Assembly (NCBI GenBank): GCA_002398405.1
Contig: DGYN01000016.1
Span: 18,054-23,924 of the forward strand
Direction: 5' to 3'
DNA from: Caulobacteraceae bacterium UBA5005
GTDB taxonomy: Bacteria; Pseudomonadota; Alphaproteobacteria; Caulobacterales; Caulobacteraceae
DNA: 5,871 nt
The translations under genes and the position numbers were made by a program. Each line of letters opens with the position of its first letter. Positions within the stretch are counted from its first letter, which is position 1. Below the pieces are notes generated by a model. The model saw only the letters and a program-made list of their open reading frames with translations, was not told where the DNA came from and ran no database searches. This document shows positions 1 to 5,649 of this stretch, piece by piece.

Positions 1-488
1 TCGGCGTGGTTCATGCCGATCTCGAAGACCGCCCGCTCGGTATCGGCCGGCATCCGGGCCAGGGTAAGCGGAACGCCGATGTGGTTGTTGTAGGATTTGA
101 CGGAGGAATGCGCCTTCCCGGCCCGCTCCAGGCCCGCCCGGATCGCCTGGGTGACGCTGGTCTTGCCGACTGATCCGGTGACCGCGCAACGCTTGGCGAG
201 CGACCGGTCGCGAGCGGCGATCCCCAGCTTTTCCAGGGCCGCGAGCGTGTCGCCCACAATCACGGCTGATCCCGGAACCTCTCGCGTGGCGAGGCTTCCC
301 GCCGCGCCAAGCTCCAGCGCCGCAGGGACGAATTCATTCCCGTCGCGCGTTCCCGAAAGCGCCACGAACAGGTCGCCAGGCTCCAGGGTGCGGGTGTCGA
401 TGGAGACCCCGGTGGCGACAAAGCTCCCCTGCTCGGTCCCTCCGGTCGCGGCCGCGATTTGAGACGATGTCCAAATTGGCTCAGCCAC
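1..488 (-). CDS. murF: MurF, UDP-MurNAc-tripeptide:D-Ala-D-Ala ligase (N-terminal part, cut by window edge)
   Basis: MurF is the cytoplasmic ATP-dependent ligase that adds D-alanyl-D-alanine to UDP-MurNAc-tripeptide, the last Mur ligase step before lipid I. Only the first 162 residues are inside the window; the frame stays open to the left edge, and the family is usually about 450-480 residues. The protein begins MAEPIWTSSQIAAATGG. It carries the substrate-binding N-terminal domain (SIDTRTLEPGDLFVALSG, residues 29-46), the Mur-ligase ATP loop TGSVGKTS (104-111), the MurF-typical SYNNHIGVPLTL (132-143) and the start of the FEIGMNHA motif (155-162). The start is a GTG at 488-486, inside the end of murE (8-base overlap). 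It is chosen because a clean GGAGG lies 6 bases upstream and the N-terminus fits the family; no ATG lies near it. Translation is probably coupled to murE. The identification is firm; the C-terminal domains cannot be seen. Confidence 0.96.
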   Translation of the reverse strand, partial: MAEPIWTSSQIAAATGGTEQGSFVATGVSIDTRTLEPGDLFVALSGTRDGNEFVPAALELGAAGSLATREVPGSAVIVGDTLAALEKLGIAARDRSLAKRCAVTGSVGKTSVTQAIRAGLERAGKAHSSVKSYNNHIGVPLTLARMPADTERAVFEIGMNHA

Positions 489-1914
489 GCAGGGCCTCCG
501 CCGTCACGGCGACATCGTCGAAGGGGTGGGTGACGCCGGCGATCAGCTGGCCCTGTTCATGACCCTTGCCGGCCACCACAAGCACATCGCCCTCGGCCAG
601 TTGCGAGACCGCCCGGAAGATGGCCTCCCGCCGGTCGCCGATCTCGATGGCGTTGGGGGCGGCTTCCAGGATGGCCGCGCGGATCGAGGCCGGATCCTCG
701 GAACGGGGATTGTCGTCGGTGACGATCGCCAAATCCGCCAGCCTTTCGGCTATGGCGCCCATCTGCGGGCGCTTGGTCCGGTCGCGGTCGCCGCCGGCCC
801 CGAACACCACGATCAGCCTGCCGCGGGTATGGGGGCGAAGCGCCTCCAGCATGGTCTGCAGGCCGTCCGGCGTATGGGCGAAGTCGACATAGGCCTCTCC
901 GCCCGCCCGGGCGCCCACCCGCTGCAGACGGCCCGGCGCGCCCTCAAGGTGTTCCAGGGCGGCGATGACCTTTTCCGCGTCCTCGCCCGTGGCGATGCAC
1001 AGGCCCGCGGCGACCAGGGCGTTGGAGGCCTGGAACTCGCCGGCCAGCGGCAGCTGCACGGTATGGGTCTTGGCGCCTGAGCGGATCTTCAGGGTCTGGC
1101 CCTGCGGGGTTGGTTTGCGATCGACCAGTTCCAGGCCCTGGCCGTTGCGGCCCACCGACAACAGTGTCTGGCCGTTCAGCCGCGCCGAAGCGGCGAAGGC
1201 TCCGAAGGCGTCGGAGTCGGCGTTGAGCACGGCCGTGGCGCCCCTTGGCAGCAGGGCGTCGAACAGGCGCAGCTTGGCGGCCCGATAGACCCCCATGGTG
1301 CCGTGATAGTCGAGGTGATCCTGCGTCAGGTTGGTGAAGGCCGCGGCCGTCAGCTTGACCCCGTCCAGGCGCCGCTGGTCGATGCCGTGCGATGAGGCTT
1401 CCAGGGCCAGGTGCGTCACCCCTTGCTGGGCCAGCGTCGCCATCCAACGCGACACCTCGGCGGCGTCGGGGGTGGTGAGGCCGGGCGGGGTCAGGGGCTG
1501 ATCGCCGGGGCCGCGAACGCCGAGCGTCCCCATGCTCGCCGCCTTGTGGCCCAGGCGCTCGAAAATCTGACGGCAGAAGGCGGCGACCGAGGTCTTGCCG
1601 TTGGTGCCGGTGACCGCCACGACGACGGGAGGCTGCGCCTGGTGGAAAGCGGCGGCGGCCAGGGCATAGGCGCGGCGCACATCGCGGGCGTGGACGATTG
1701 GCGCGGCGAGGCCCGTGACATCATCCGGCGCGATAATGGCCGCTGCGCCGGCGTTGAGCGCGCCGGCGATAAAGGCCCGTCCATCGACCTTGGCGCCGGG
1801 AAGCGCCGCGAACAGATAGCCCGGCCGCACCTGGCGGCTATCGGCGGTGACGCCGGTGATTTCCGGGTCGGCGCCGACGCCGCGTTTCACCAATTCGGAG
1901 AGGCGCGGGCTCAT
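481..1914 (-). CDS. murE: MurE, UDP-MurNAc-L-Ala-D-Glu:meso-diaminopimelate ligase
   Basis: MurE is the cytoplasmic ATP-dependent ligase that adds the third residue of the peptidoglycan stem peptide. At 477 residues it has normal family length and shows all three Mur-ligase domains. The N-terminal domain has TADSRQVRPGYLFAALPG (23-40). The central domain has the ATP loop VTGTNGKTS (101-109), TNLTQDHLDYHG (194-205) and the motif YRAAKLRLF (210-218), whose Lys214 is the expected carbamylated, metal-binding lysine. The C-terminal domain has FAHTPDGL (345-352), DNPR (401-404) and GKGHE (449-453). DNPR is the known signature of enzymes specific for meso-diaminopimelate rather than lysine, so the cell wall is predicted to be DAP-type, as expected for a Gram-negative. 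The ATG at 1914-1912 shares one base with the ftsI stop (TGATG), with GGAGG 10 bases upstream. The 3' end overlaps murF by 8 bases. No key residue is missing. Confidence 0.98.
   Translation of the reverse strand: MSPRLSELVKRGVGADPEITGVTADSRQVRPGYLFAALPGAKVDGRAFIAGALNAGAAAIIAPDDVTGLAAPIVHARDVRRAYALAAAAFHQAQPPVVVAVTGTNGKTSVAAFCRQIFERLGHKAASMGTLGVRGPGDQPLTPPGLTTPDAAEVSRWMATLAQQGVTHLALEASSHGIDQRRLDGVKLTAAAFTNLTQDHLDYHGTMGVYRAAKLRLFDALLPRGATAVLNADSDAFGAFAASARLNGQTLLSVGRNGQGLELVDRKPTPQGQTLKIRSGAKTHTVQLPLAGEFQASNALVAAGLCIATGEDAEKVIAALEHLEGAPGRLQRVGARAGGEAYVDFAHTPDGLQTMLEALRPHTRGRLIVVFGAGGDRDRTKRPQMGAIAERLADLAIVTDDNPRSEDPASIRAAILEAAPNAIEIGDRREAIFRAVSQLAEGDVLVVAGKGHEQGQLIAGVTHPFDDVAVTAEALRG
495..499 (-). 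promoter_or_regulatory. Ribosome binding site of murF
   Basis: GGAGG on the minus strand, 6 bases before the GTG at 488 and lying inside the last codons of murE. It decides the non-ATG start of murF. Confidence 0.75.
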
Positions 1915-3683
1915 CAGTCGACAACCTCCGCGGCGGGCTCTTCCAGGGTTCCTTCGAAGTCGGCGGCCTCGGTAGGCGCGACGGTCGCGAGGGCCGTGGG
2001 GCCCGTCAGCTTGCGCTCGACGCCCAGGAAAGGCGCGATGCGGTTGACGACCCGGCCGACGGCGGGGGCGGCGACCACGCCGCCGGTGGGTCGCCCGCCC
2101 TGGCTCTTGGGCTCGTCCACCAGGATCAGGACATAGTAGCGGTCAGCGGTCAGCGGCCCATCGGTGGGGAAGACCGCGGCGAAGGACGAGATCAGCTTTT
2201 CCCGGGCGATGCCGCCGCCGGACGGCTTTTCACCGGTGCCGGTCTTGCCGCCGAGACGATAGCCGGGCGCGGCCGCCTCGGCGCTCTTGCCCGTGCCCTC
2301 GACGGCGTTCTTGCGCATCATGTCGAGCATCTGGCGGCTGGTGGTTTCGGAAACGACGCGCCGTCCCGCGGGGGCGTCCTCGCGCCTGACAATGGTCAGC
2401 GGCACATATTCGCCGCCGTTGAGGATCGAGCCCATGCCGGCGGCGACCTGGATCGGGGTCACGGCGATGGCGTGGCCAAATGAGCGGCTGGCGACCGCGT
2501 TGGAATTCCACGGACCGCTGGCGAGCGGCGAGGCGTTTTCCTTGAGCTCGATGGGCGCCTTGTCCAGGAGGCCCATGTTTTTGAAATAGCGCTGCATGGT
2601 CGGGCCGCCGTACTGCAGGGCCAGGCGGCTGGTGCCGATGTTGGAGGAGTTGAGGAACACCTCCGTCAGGGTCATGTGGCTGTTCTTGGCGTGGTAGTCG
2701 TGGATGGTCTGTCCGGGCAGAACCACCGGCGTAGTGGCGTCGAACACGGTGGCTGGCGTCGCCGTCCCGGAGTCGAGCCCGATGGCCACCGAGAAGACCT
2801 TCATGATCGAGCCCATCTCCAGGCGGGCGTTGGTGGCCTGGTTGCTGCGCGTGGAATCCAACTCGTTGAGCCGCGAGGGATCGGCGTCCGGCCAGCTGGA
2901 CATGGCCAGGACCTCGCCGGTCCGGACGTTGGTGACGAGGCCCACCGCGCCGAGAGCCTGGAACTGGGTGGCGGCGGCGCGAAGCTCATCCTCCAGGGCC
3001 GCCTGGACGCGCAGATCCATGGCCAGCGCCAGGGGCCCGCGCGAGGCCTCGCCCCGCAGCCGCTGATCCAGCGCCGCTTCCGCCCCATAGAGGCCGATAC
3101 CGCCGGCCCCCGCATAGCCGATCAGATGCGGGGCGGTGTCGCCCAGGGGATAGCTGCGCCTGGCCTCGGCCTCGAAGGTCACGCCGGGCAGGCCCAGGTT
3201 GTCGATGGCGCGCCGCTGGTCGGCGGTCAGCGGACCCATGACCTTCATGCGCCCCTTGCCGGCGAGCGCGGCGGTCATCCGGGCGCGAGCTGTGGCCGGC
3301 AGGAGGGGGCCGAGCACCTGCTTGATCTCGGCGACGTCCCAGATCAGCCCACGGTCGAGATAGAGGCTGTAGGCCGGCAGATCGACGGCCAGCAGGTTGC
3401 CGTTACGGTCGGTCAGGTCGGCCCGGCCGCCGGGCAGGACTGAGGCAATCCGACCCACGCGCGTCTCGCTGGGGAACAGGGCCGTCTTGGTCGCGCCGAC
3501 CGCCAGAGCCATGAAGCCCGCGGCGAACACCGCCAGGATGAAGACCATGCGCAGGCGGACATCGTCCACCGGCCGGCCCTCGGCCTTGGCCCGCTCAAAG
3601 GCGTGCTCGACCTTCCAGATCAGATCGCCAAACCGCCGCCCCAGACCGCCGACATGCCTCTGTCCCAGGCCGAGCGCGGTCAC
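1914..3683 (-). CDS. ftsI: FtsI (PBP3), septal peptidoglycan D,D-transpeptidase
   Basis: This is the class B penicillin-binding protein that cross-links septal peptidoglycan and works with FtsW; it is the target of several beta-lactams. It has 589 residues, a usual length. A cytoplasmic tail of about 43 residues, somewhat longer than in E. coli, is followed by one membrane anchor (about 45-69, MVFILAVFAAGFMALAVGA). A periplasmic PBP dimerisation domain spans about 75-210 and the transpeptidase domain about 245-550. Catalytic motifs are SIMK (Ser292, Lys295), SSN (346-348) and KTGT (480-483). An acidic, Pro/Ala-rich tail ends the protein, and no PASTA repeats are seen. The start is a GTG at 3683-3681 overlapping the ftsL stop by 4 bases (GTGA). 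Only a modest AAGG lies 10 bases upstream, so initiation probably depends on coupling to ftsL. The stop shares one base with the murE start. PbpC or another class B PBP is unlikely given the dcw position between ftsL and murE. Confidence 0.97.
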   Translation of the reverse strand: MTALGLGQRHVGGLGRRFGDLIWKVEHAFERAKAEGRPVDDVRLRMVFILAVFAAGFMALAVGATKTALFPSETRVGRIASVLPGGRADLTDRNGNLLAVDLPAYSLYLDRGLIWDVAEIKQVLGPLLPATARARMTAALAGKGRMKVMGPLTADQRRAIDNLGLPGVTFEAEARRSYPLGDTAPHLIGYAGAGGIGLYGAEAALDQRLRGEASRGPLALAMDLRVQAALEDELRAAATQFQALGAVGLVTNVRTGEVLAMSSWPDADPSRLNELDSTRSNQATNARLEMGSIMKVFSVAIGLDSGTATPATVFDATTPVVLPGQTIHDYHAKNSHMTLTEVFLNSSNIGTSRLALQYGGPTMQRYFKNMGLLDKAPIELKENASPLASGPWNSNAVASRSFGHAIAVTPIQVAAGMGSILNGGEYVPLTIVRREDAPAGRRVVSETTSRQMLDMMRKNAVEGTGKSAEAAAPGYRLGGKTGTGEKPSGGGIAREKLISSFAAVFPTDGPLTADRYYVLILVDEPKSQGGRPTGGVVAAPAVGRVVNRIAPFLGVERKLTGPTALATVAPTEAADFEGTLEEPAAEVVD

Positions 3684-4012
3684 GGGGCGACCGCCTTGGG
3701 CTTGGGACCGGCCAGGGACGGCAGGGCGTCGGCGGTCGCCTCATGCTTGGCGTCGACGGGCGCGAGGCCCAGGTGCGCGGTCGAAAGCTCCCGAATCCGC
3801 CGGGGTTGCTCAAGGCCCGCGACCTTCGCCTGAAGCATGCGGATCTCGCGGCGCTCGGCGGCGATCTGGCGTTCGATGGTTTTGATCTCGCCGGATTCAC
3901 GACCCGCGGCGGTCTTGGCGAGATAGACGCCCAGCGCCATGGCCAGGAGGATGCCCAGGGCGGCGAAATTGATGACACGGAAGCCGCGGTAGCGCCGGTC
4001 GAGAAGGCTCAT
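3680..4012 (-). CDS. ftsL: FtsL-like divisome protein
   Basis: A small bitopic membrane protein of 110 residues. FtsL forms a complex with FtsB and FtsQ and helps activate FtsW-FtsI at the septum. The sequence shows a short basic N-terminus (MSLLDRRYRG) and one membrane helix at about 12-33 (INFAALGILLAMALGVYLA within it). A charged heptad-like coiled coil follows at about 37-72 (EIKTIERQIAAERREIRMLQ), then a short tail ending in PKPKAVAP. FtsL primary sequence is poorly conserved, so the call rests on topology, size and position between rsmH and ftsI, where ftsL sits in most dcw clusters. The start ATG at 4012-4010 overlaps the rsmH stop (ATGA) and has GGGAGG 7 bases upstream. The stop overlaps the ftsI GTG start (GTGA). 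FtsB has the same architecture but is encoded elsewhere in most genomes. Confidence 0.9.
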   Translation of the reverse strand: MSLLDRRYRGFRVINFAALGILLAMALGVYLAKTAAGRESGEIKTIERQIAAERREIRMLQAKVAGLEQPRRIRELSTAHLGLAPVDAKHEATADALPSLAGPKPKAVAP

Positions 4013-4932
4013 GCCGCGGCCTCCCAGGCGGGAGCGTTGGTGCGGACGCCCGCGCGAAGCTTGGCCGAGCGGGCGCGCGGGTTGGCCTCGATCTCGGCCT
4101 CGGTGGGCGAGATATGGCCGTTGAAGATCAGCCGGAAGGTGGCGGCCTTGCCCTCCTGTTTCGGCGGGAGATGGCGCGAGCCGCCCGGCAGGCGCCCGGC
4201 GCGCTCGGTGAAGAAGGCTTTGACGATGCGGTCTTCCAGCGAATGGAAGGTGACGACCGCCAGCCGCCCGCCGACCTTCAACACCCGCTCGGCGGCGTCC
4301 AGGCCCTGCTCCAGTTCGCCAAGCTCGTCGTTGACGGCGATCCGCAGCGCCTGGAAGACCCGCGTCGCCGGATGCACCTTGGCGCCGCGACGGCCCCCGA
4401 CCGCGGCCTCGACCGCGTCAGCCAGATCAAGGGTCCGCTCGAACGGCGCCTCTTCCCGGCGGCGCACCAGGTACTTGGCGATGTGACGGGAATCCCGCTC
4501 CTCGCCATAGAGCCAGAAGATGCGGGCGAGGTCCGCCTGCTCTTCGCCATTGATGATGTCGGCGGCGGTCTTGCCGCTCGCGCCCATGCGCATGTCGAGC
4601 GGCCCGTCGCGCATGAAGGAGAAGCCGCGCCCGGCCTCGTCCAGCTGCATGGACGACACCCCGATGTCGAGAGCCACCGCGTCGGCCTCGATGCCGTGGC
4701 GGTCCATCTGCGAGAAGCGGTCTTCGATCAGGGTGAAGCGGCGCTTGGGAAACTTGGCGGCGAAAGCCTGGGCCGTCGGGTCACGGTCAAAGGCGATGAC
4801 CTTGGCGCCGGCGGCCAGCATGGCCTTGGAATAACCCCCGGCCCCGAATGTGCCGTCGATCGCGGTCTCACCAGGCTTGAGGGCCAGGGCCTCCATCACT
4901 TCCGGCAGGAGGACGGAGTGGTGCGCGGTCAT
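4009..4932 (-). CDS. rsmH: RsmH (MraW), 16S rRNA (cytosine-1402-N4)-methyltransferase
   Basis: RsmH transfers a methyl group from S-adenosylmethionine to N4 of C1402 in the decoding centre of 16S rRNA. The 307 residues match the family length. Visible motifs are HHSVLLPEVMEAL (4-16), the SAM-binding loop DGTFGAGGYS (26-35), FDRDP (48-52), DIGVSSMQLDEAGRGFSF (89-106), PLDMRM (111-116), HPATRVFQALRIAVNDEL (187-204), VTFHSLEDRIVKAFF (227-241) and the C-terminal NPRARSAKLRAG (284-295). The frame stays open upstream through mraZ to about 5562, but the start is placed at the ATG 4932-4930. Family homology begins there, GAGGG lies 7 bases upstream, and the ATG overlaps the mraZ stop as ATGA. Translation is probably coupled to mraZ upstream and ftsL downstream. 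Confidence 0.98.
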   Translation of the reverse strand: MTAHHSVLLPEVMEALALKPGETAIDGTFGAGGYSKAMLAAGAKVIAFDRDPTAQAFAAKFPKRRFTLIEDRFSQMDRHGIEADAVALDIGVSSMQLDEAGRGFSFMRDGPLDMRMGASGKTAADIINGEEQADLARIFWLYGEERDSRHIAKYLVRRREEAPFERTLDLADAVEAAVGGRRGAKVHPATRVFQALRIAVNDELGELEQGLDAAERVLKVGGRLAVVTFHSLEDRIVKAFFTERAGRLPGGSRHLPPKQEGKAATFRLIFNGHISPTEAEIEANPRARSAKLRAGVRTNAPAWEAAA

Positions 4933-5396
4933 CCGGCGACCCTCAACCGCGCCGCCCGCTGAGCGGCGCGAAGGTCGGCCAGGCCCTGGCGAGCAATATC
5001 GCGCATGCCCGCGCGGTGCGCCTGGAAGGCCTCGCGACCCCAGATCTGGAACCGGTCGCCCATGCCGACGACAGTCACCCAGTCGGTGAGGCCGAACATG
5101 TCGCAGAGGGTTTCGGGAAGGGTGATGCGTCCGGCGGTGTCGAAACCCAGCTTGTGAAGGCCGCCATAGATGGAGGTCTCCAGGGCGGTGCGCACCGGAT
5201 CGCCGAAATCGAGCTCCTCGATCAGACGCTTGTAGGTCTCGAACAGGGCCGCTCCGCCACCCTCGATGCAGTCGGCCTCGATGGACGGCAAGCAGATGAC
5301 CCCGTCGAACGGGCCGGACGTGAGGGCGCGAAATTCCACCGGAACAACGATCCGGCGCTTGGCGTCCAACTGCTTCTCGAACGTCGAGAGAAACAC
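4929..5396 (-). CDS. mraZ: MraZ, transcriptional regulator of the dcw cluster
   Basis: MraZ is a DNA-binding protein of the AbrB/SpoVT superfamily that forms ring-shaped oligomers. In E. coli it binds spaced direct repeats at its own promoter and represses the cluster. The 155 residues show the two expected half-repeats: LDAKRRIVVPVEFR (10-23) and FDTAGRITLPETL (85-97). GMGDRFQIWGREAF (111-124) closes the second repeat, and a helical Arg/Ala-rich tail follows. In the first repeat the usual DxKGR glycine is Arg14, giving DAKRR; the second repeat keeps GR. The start is a GTG at 5396-5394, chosen because the family N-terminus (MFLSTFEKQLDAK) begins there and AGGGG lies 7 bases upstream. The stop overlaps the rsmH ATG. 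It is the first gene of the run and is preceded by the candidate promoter described separately. Confidence 0.97.
   Translation of the reverse strand: MFLSTFEKQLDAKRRIVVPVEFRALTSGPFDGVICLPSIEADCIEGGGAALFETYKRLIEELDFGDPVRTALETSIYGGLHKLGFDTAGRITLPETLCDMFGLTDWVTVVGMGDRFQIWGREAFQAHRAGMRDIARQGLADLRAAQRAARLRVAG
4940..4944 (-). promoter_or_regulatory. Ribosome binding site of rsmH
   Basis: GAGGG on the minus strand, 7 bases before the ATG at 4932. It supports the short (307-residue) form of RsmH against the longer open frame reaching into mraZ. Confidence 0.7.
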
Positions 5397-5403
5397 AAAC
5401 GAG

Positions 5404-5408
5404 CCCCT
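5404..5408 (-). promoter_or_regulatory. Ribosome binding site of mraZ
   Basis: AGGGG on the minus strand, 7 bases before the GTG at 5396. It fixes the non-ATG start of mraZ; no better start with conserved N-terminal residues exists. Confidence 0.65.
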
Positions 5409-5434
5409 GAAAAAGCCGGGTTACGCCCCGCACA

Positions 5435-5453
5435 CCCCTCGGGCGCCCCTCGG
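5435..5453 (-). repeat. Short tandem repeat in the mraZ leader (CCGAGGGG, 11-base period)
   Basis: CCGAGGGG occurs at 5453-5446 and again at 5442-5435 on the minus strand, exactly 11 bases apart. A weaker G-run (GCGGGGCG) follows. It lies between the candidate promoter and the mraZ ribosome site, so it would be part of the transcript leader. The function is unknown; in GC-rich DNA it could be chance. Confidence 0.5.
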
Positions 5454-5464
5454 ACCCGAAGCAA

Positions 5465-5481
5465 ATGGGATAGCATGGGAT
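5465..5481 (+). promoter_or_regulatory. Candidate MraZ operator: TGGGA direct repeat, 10-base period
   Basis: ATGGGAT occurs at 5465-5471 and at 5475-5481, so TGGGA-N5-TGGGA on the plus strand. In E. coli, MraZ binds TGGGN direct repeats separated by 5 bases upstream of mraZ, and the spacing here is the same. The repeat lies across the candidate -10 element (5467-5472), which fits repression by blocking the polymerase. Only two copies are seen. Confidence 0.5.
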
Positions 5482-5495
5482 TAACTGCCTTTCAA
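5467..5495 (-). promoter_or_regulatory. Candidate housekeeping promoter of mraZ and the dcw genes
   Basis: On the minus strand TTGAAA (5495-5490) and TATCCC (5472-5467) are separated by 17 bases. The -10 is preceded by GC, giving GCTATCCC. This resembles the published Caulobacter housekeeping consensus (TTGAC-type -35, then GCTANAWC after 10-14 bases): 6 of 8 positions match at the -10. Transcription would start near 5460, giving a leader of about 60 bases before the mraZ GTG. It is the best promoter-like sequence I found in the spacer, but it was read by eye and not scored. Confidence 0.5.
5481..5495 (+). promoter_or_regulatory. Candidate CtrA box overlapping the mraZ -35
   Basis: TTAA-CTGCCTT-TCAA matches the CtrA consensus TTAA-N7-TTAA at 7 of 8 fixed positions. 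It covers the candidate -35 (5490-5495) and part of the spacer. CtrA is the master cell-cycle regulator of Caulobacter relatives and controls division genes there. The regulator itself is not in this window, so this is inference from the motif. Confidence 0.4.
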
Positions 5496-5496
5496 T

Positions 5497-5501
5497 GACT
5501 C
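5497..5501. promoter_or_regulatory. GANTC (CcrM-type) methylation site beside the -35
   Basis: GACTC, the palindromic GANTC target of the cell-cycle methylase CcrM of alphaproteobacteria, lies 1 base upstream of the candidate -35 TTGAAA. It is the only GANTC in the rnpB-mraZ spacer. The match itself is certain; a regulatory role, for example through GcrA or hemimethylation, is inferred. Confidence 0.4.
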
Positions 5502-5649
5502 TACGGAATTTCTTGCTGAAAATACAAAGATGTCGCAGGCAAAAATCGTTAACATTTGTCAATAGTTATTAACAGAACATACAGAGAACTCTTGGCGTTG
5601 TTCACAGACCTCATAGCTTGAGCGGTGCACAACCGAGTATAGAGGCAAA

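Larger units (their letters stand above)
5397..5649 (-). other. Intergenic region between rnpB and mraZ
   Basis: A gene-free spacer of about 250 bases. Its mraZ-proximal part (about 5397-5460) is very GC-rich and would be the mRNA leader. The middle (about 5480-5580) is the most AT-rich stretch of the window and contains two TTAAC elements 20 bases apart (5549-5553 and 5569-5573). The rnpB-proximal part (about 5581-5649) shows no clear motif. I see no credible open frame and no strong rho-independent terminator for rnpB. The candidate promoter and operator sites lie at 5465-5501. Confidence 0.8.

Noticed and set aside
526..4962. Long plus-strand open frames opposite murE, ftsI, ftsL and rsmH (for example 526-1080, 1411-2136, 2676-3443, 3743-4486, 4114-4962)
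   Set aside because: They mirror the codon structure of well-identified minus-strand genes in high-GC DNA. None shows a recognisable domain, and their composition is typical of antisense shadows.
5016..5498. Plus-strand open frame opposite mraZ reaching into the promoter region
   Set aside because: It lies antisense to a certain gene, has no recognisable domain and no convincing ribosome site.
4933..5562. Open frame extending rsmH upstream to a 517-residue protein
   Set aside because: The extension runs through mraZ in another frame, has no RsmH homology, and is rich in Arg/Pro/Gly as frame shadows in GC-rich DNA are. Homology, ribosome site and ATGA overlap all put the start at 4932.
5534..5562. 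TTGACA (minus strand, 5562-5557) as an alternative -35 for mraZ
   Set aside because: The hexamer is perfect, but the sequence 17 bases on is CCTGCG, and no -10-like or GCTA element stands at a workable distance.
5541..5573. Rho-independent terminator for rnpB (GTTAA ... TTAAC then GATTTTT, minus strand)
   Set aside because: The stem is only 5 AT-rich pairs with a loop of about 16 bases, too weak to call. The rnpB end may be made by processing or by Rho.
5598..5606. TTGTTCACA, a DnaA-box-like sequence
   Set aside because: It has one mismatch to TTWTNCACA and is a single copy far from the promoter. One such match is not enough to call a DnaA site or an origin.
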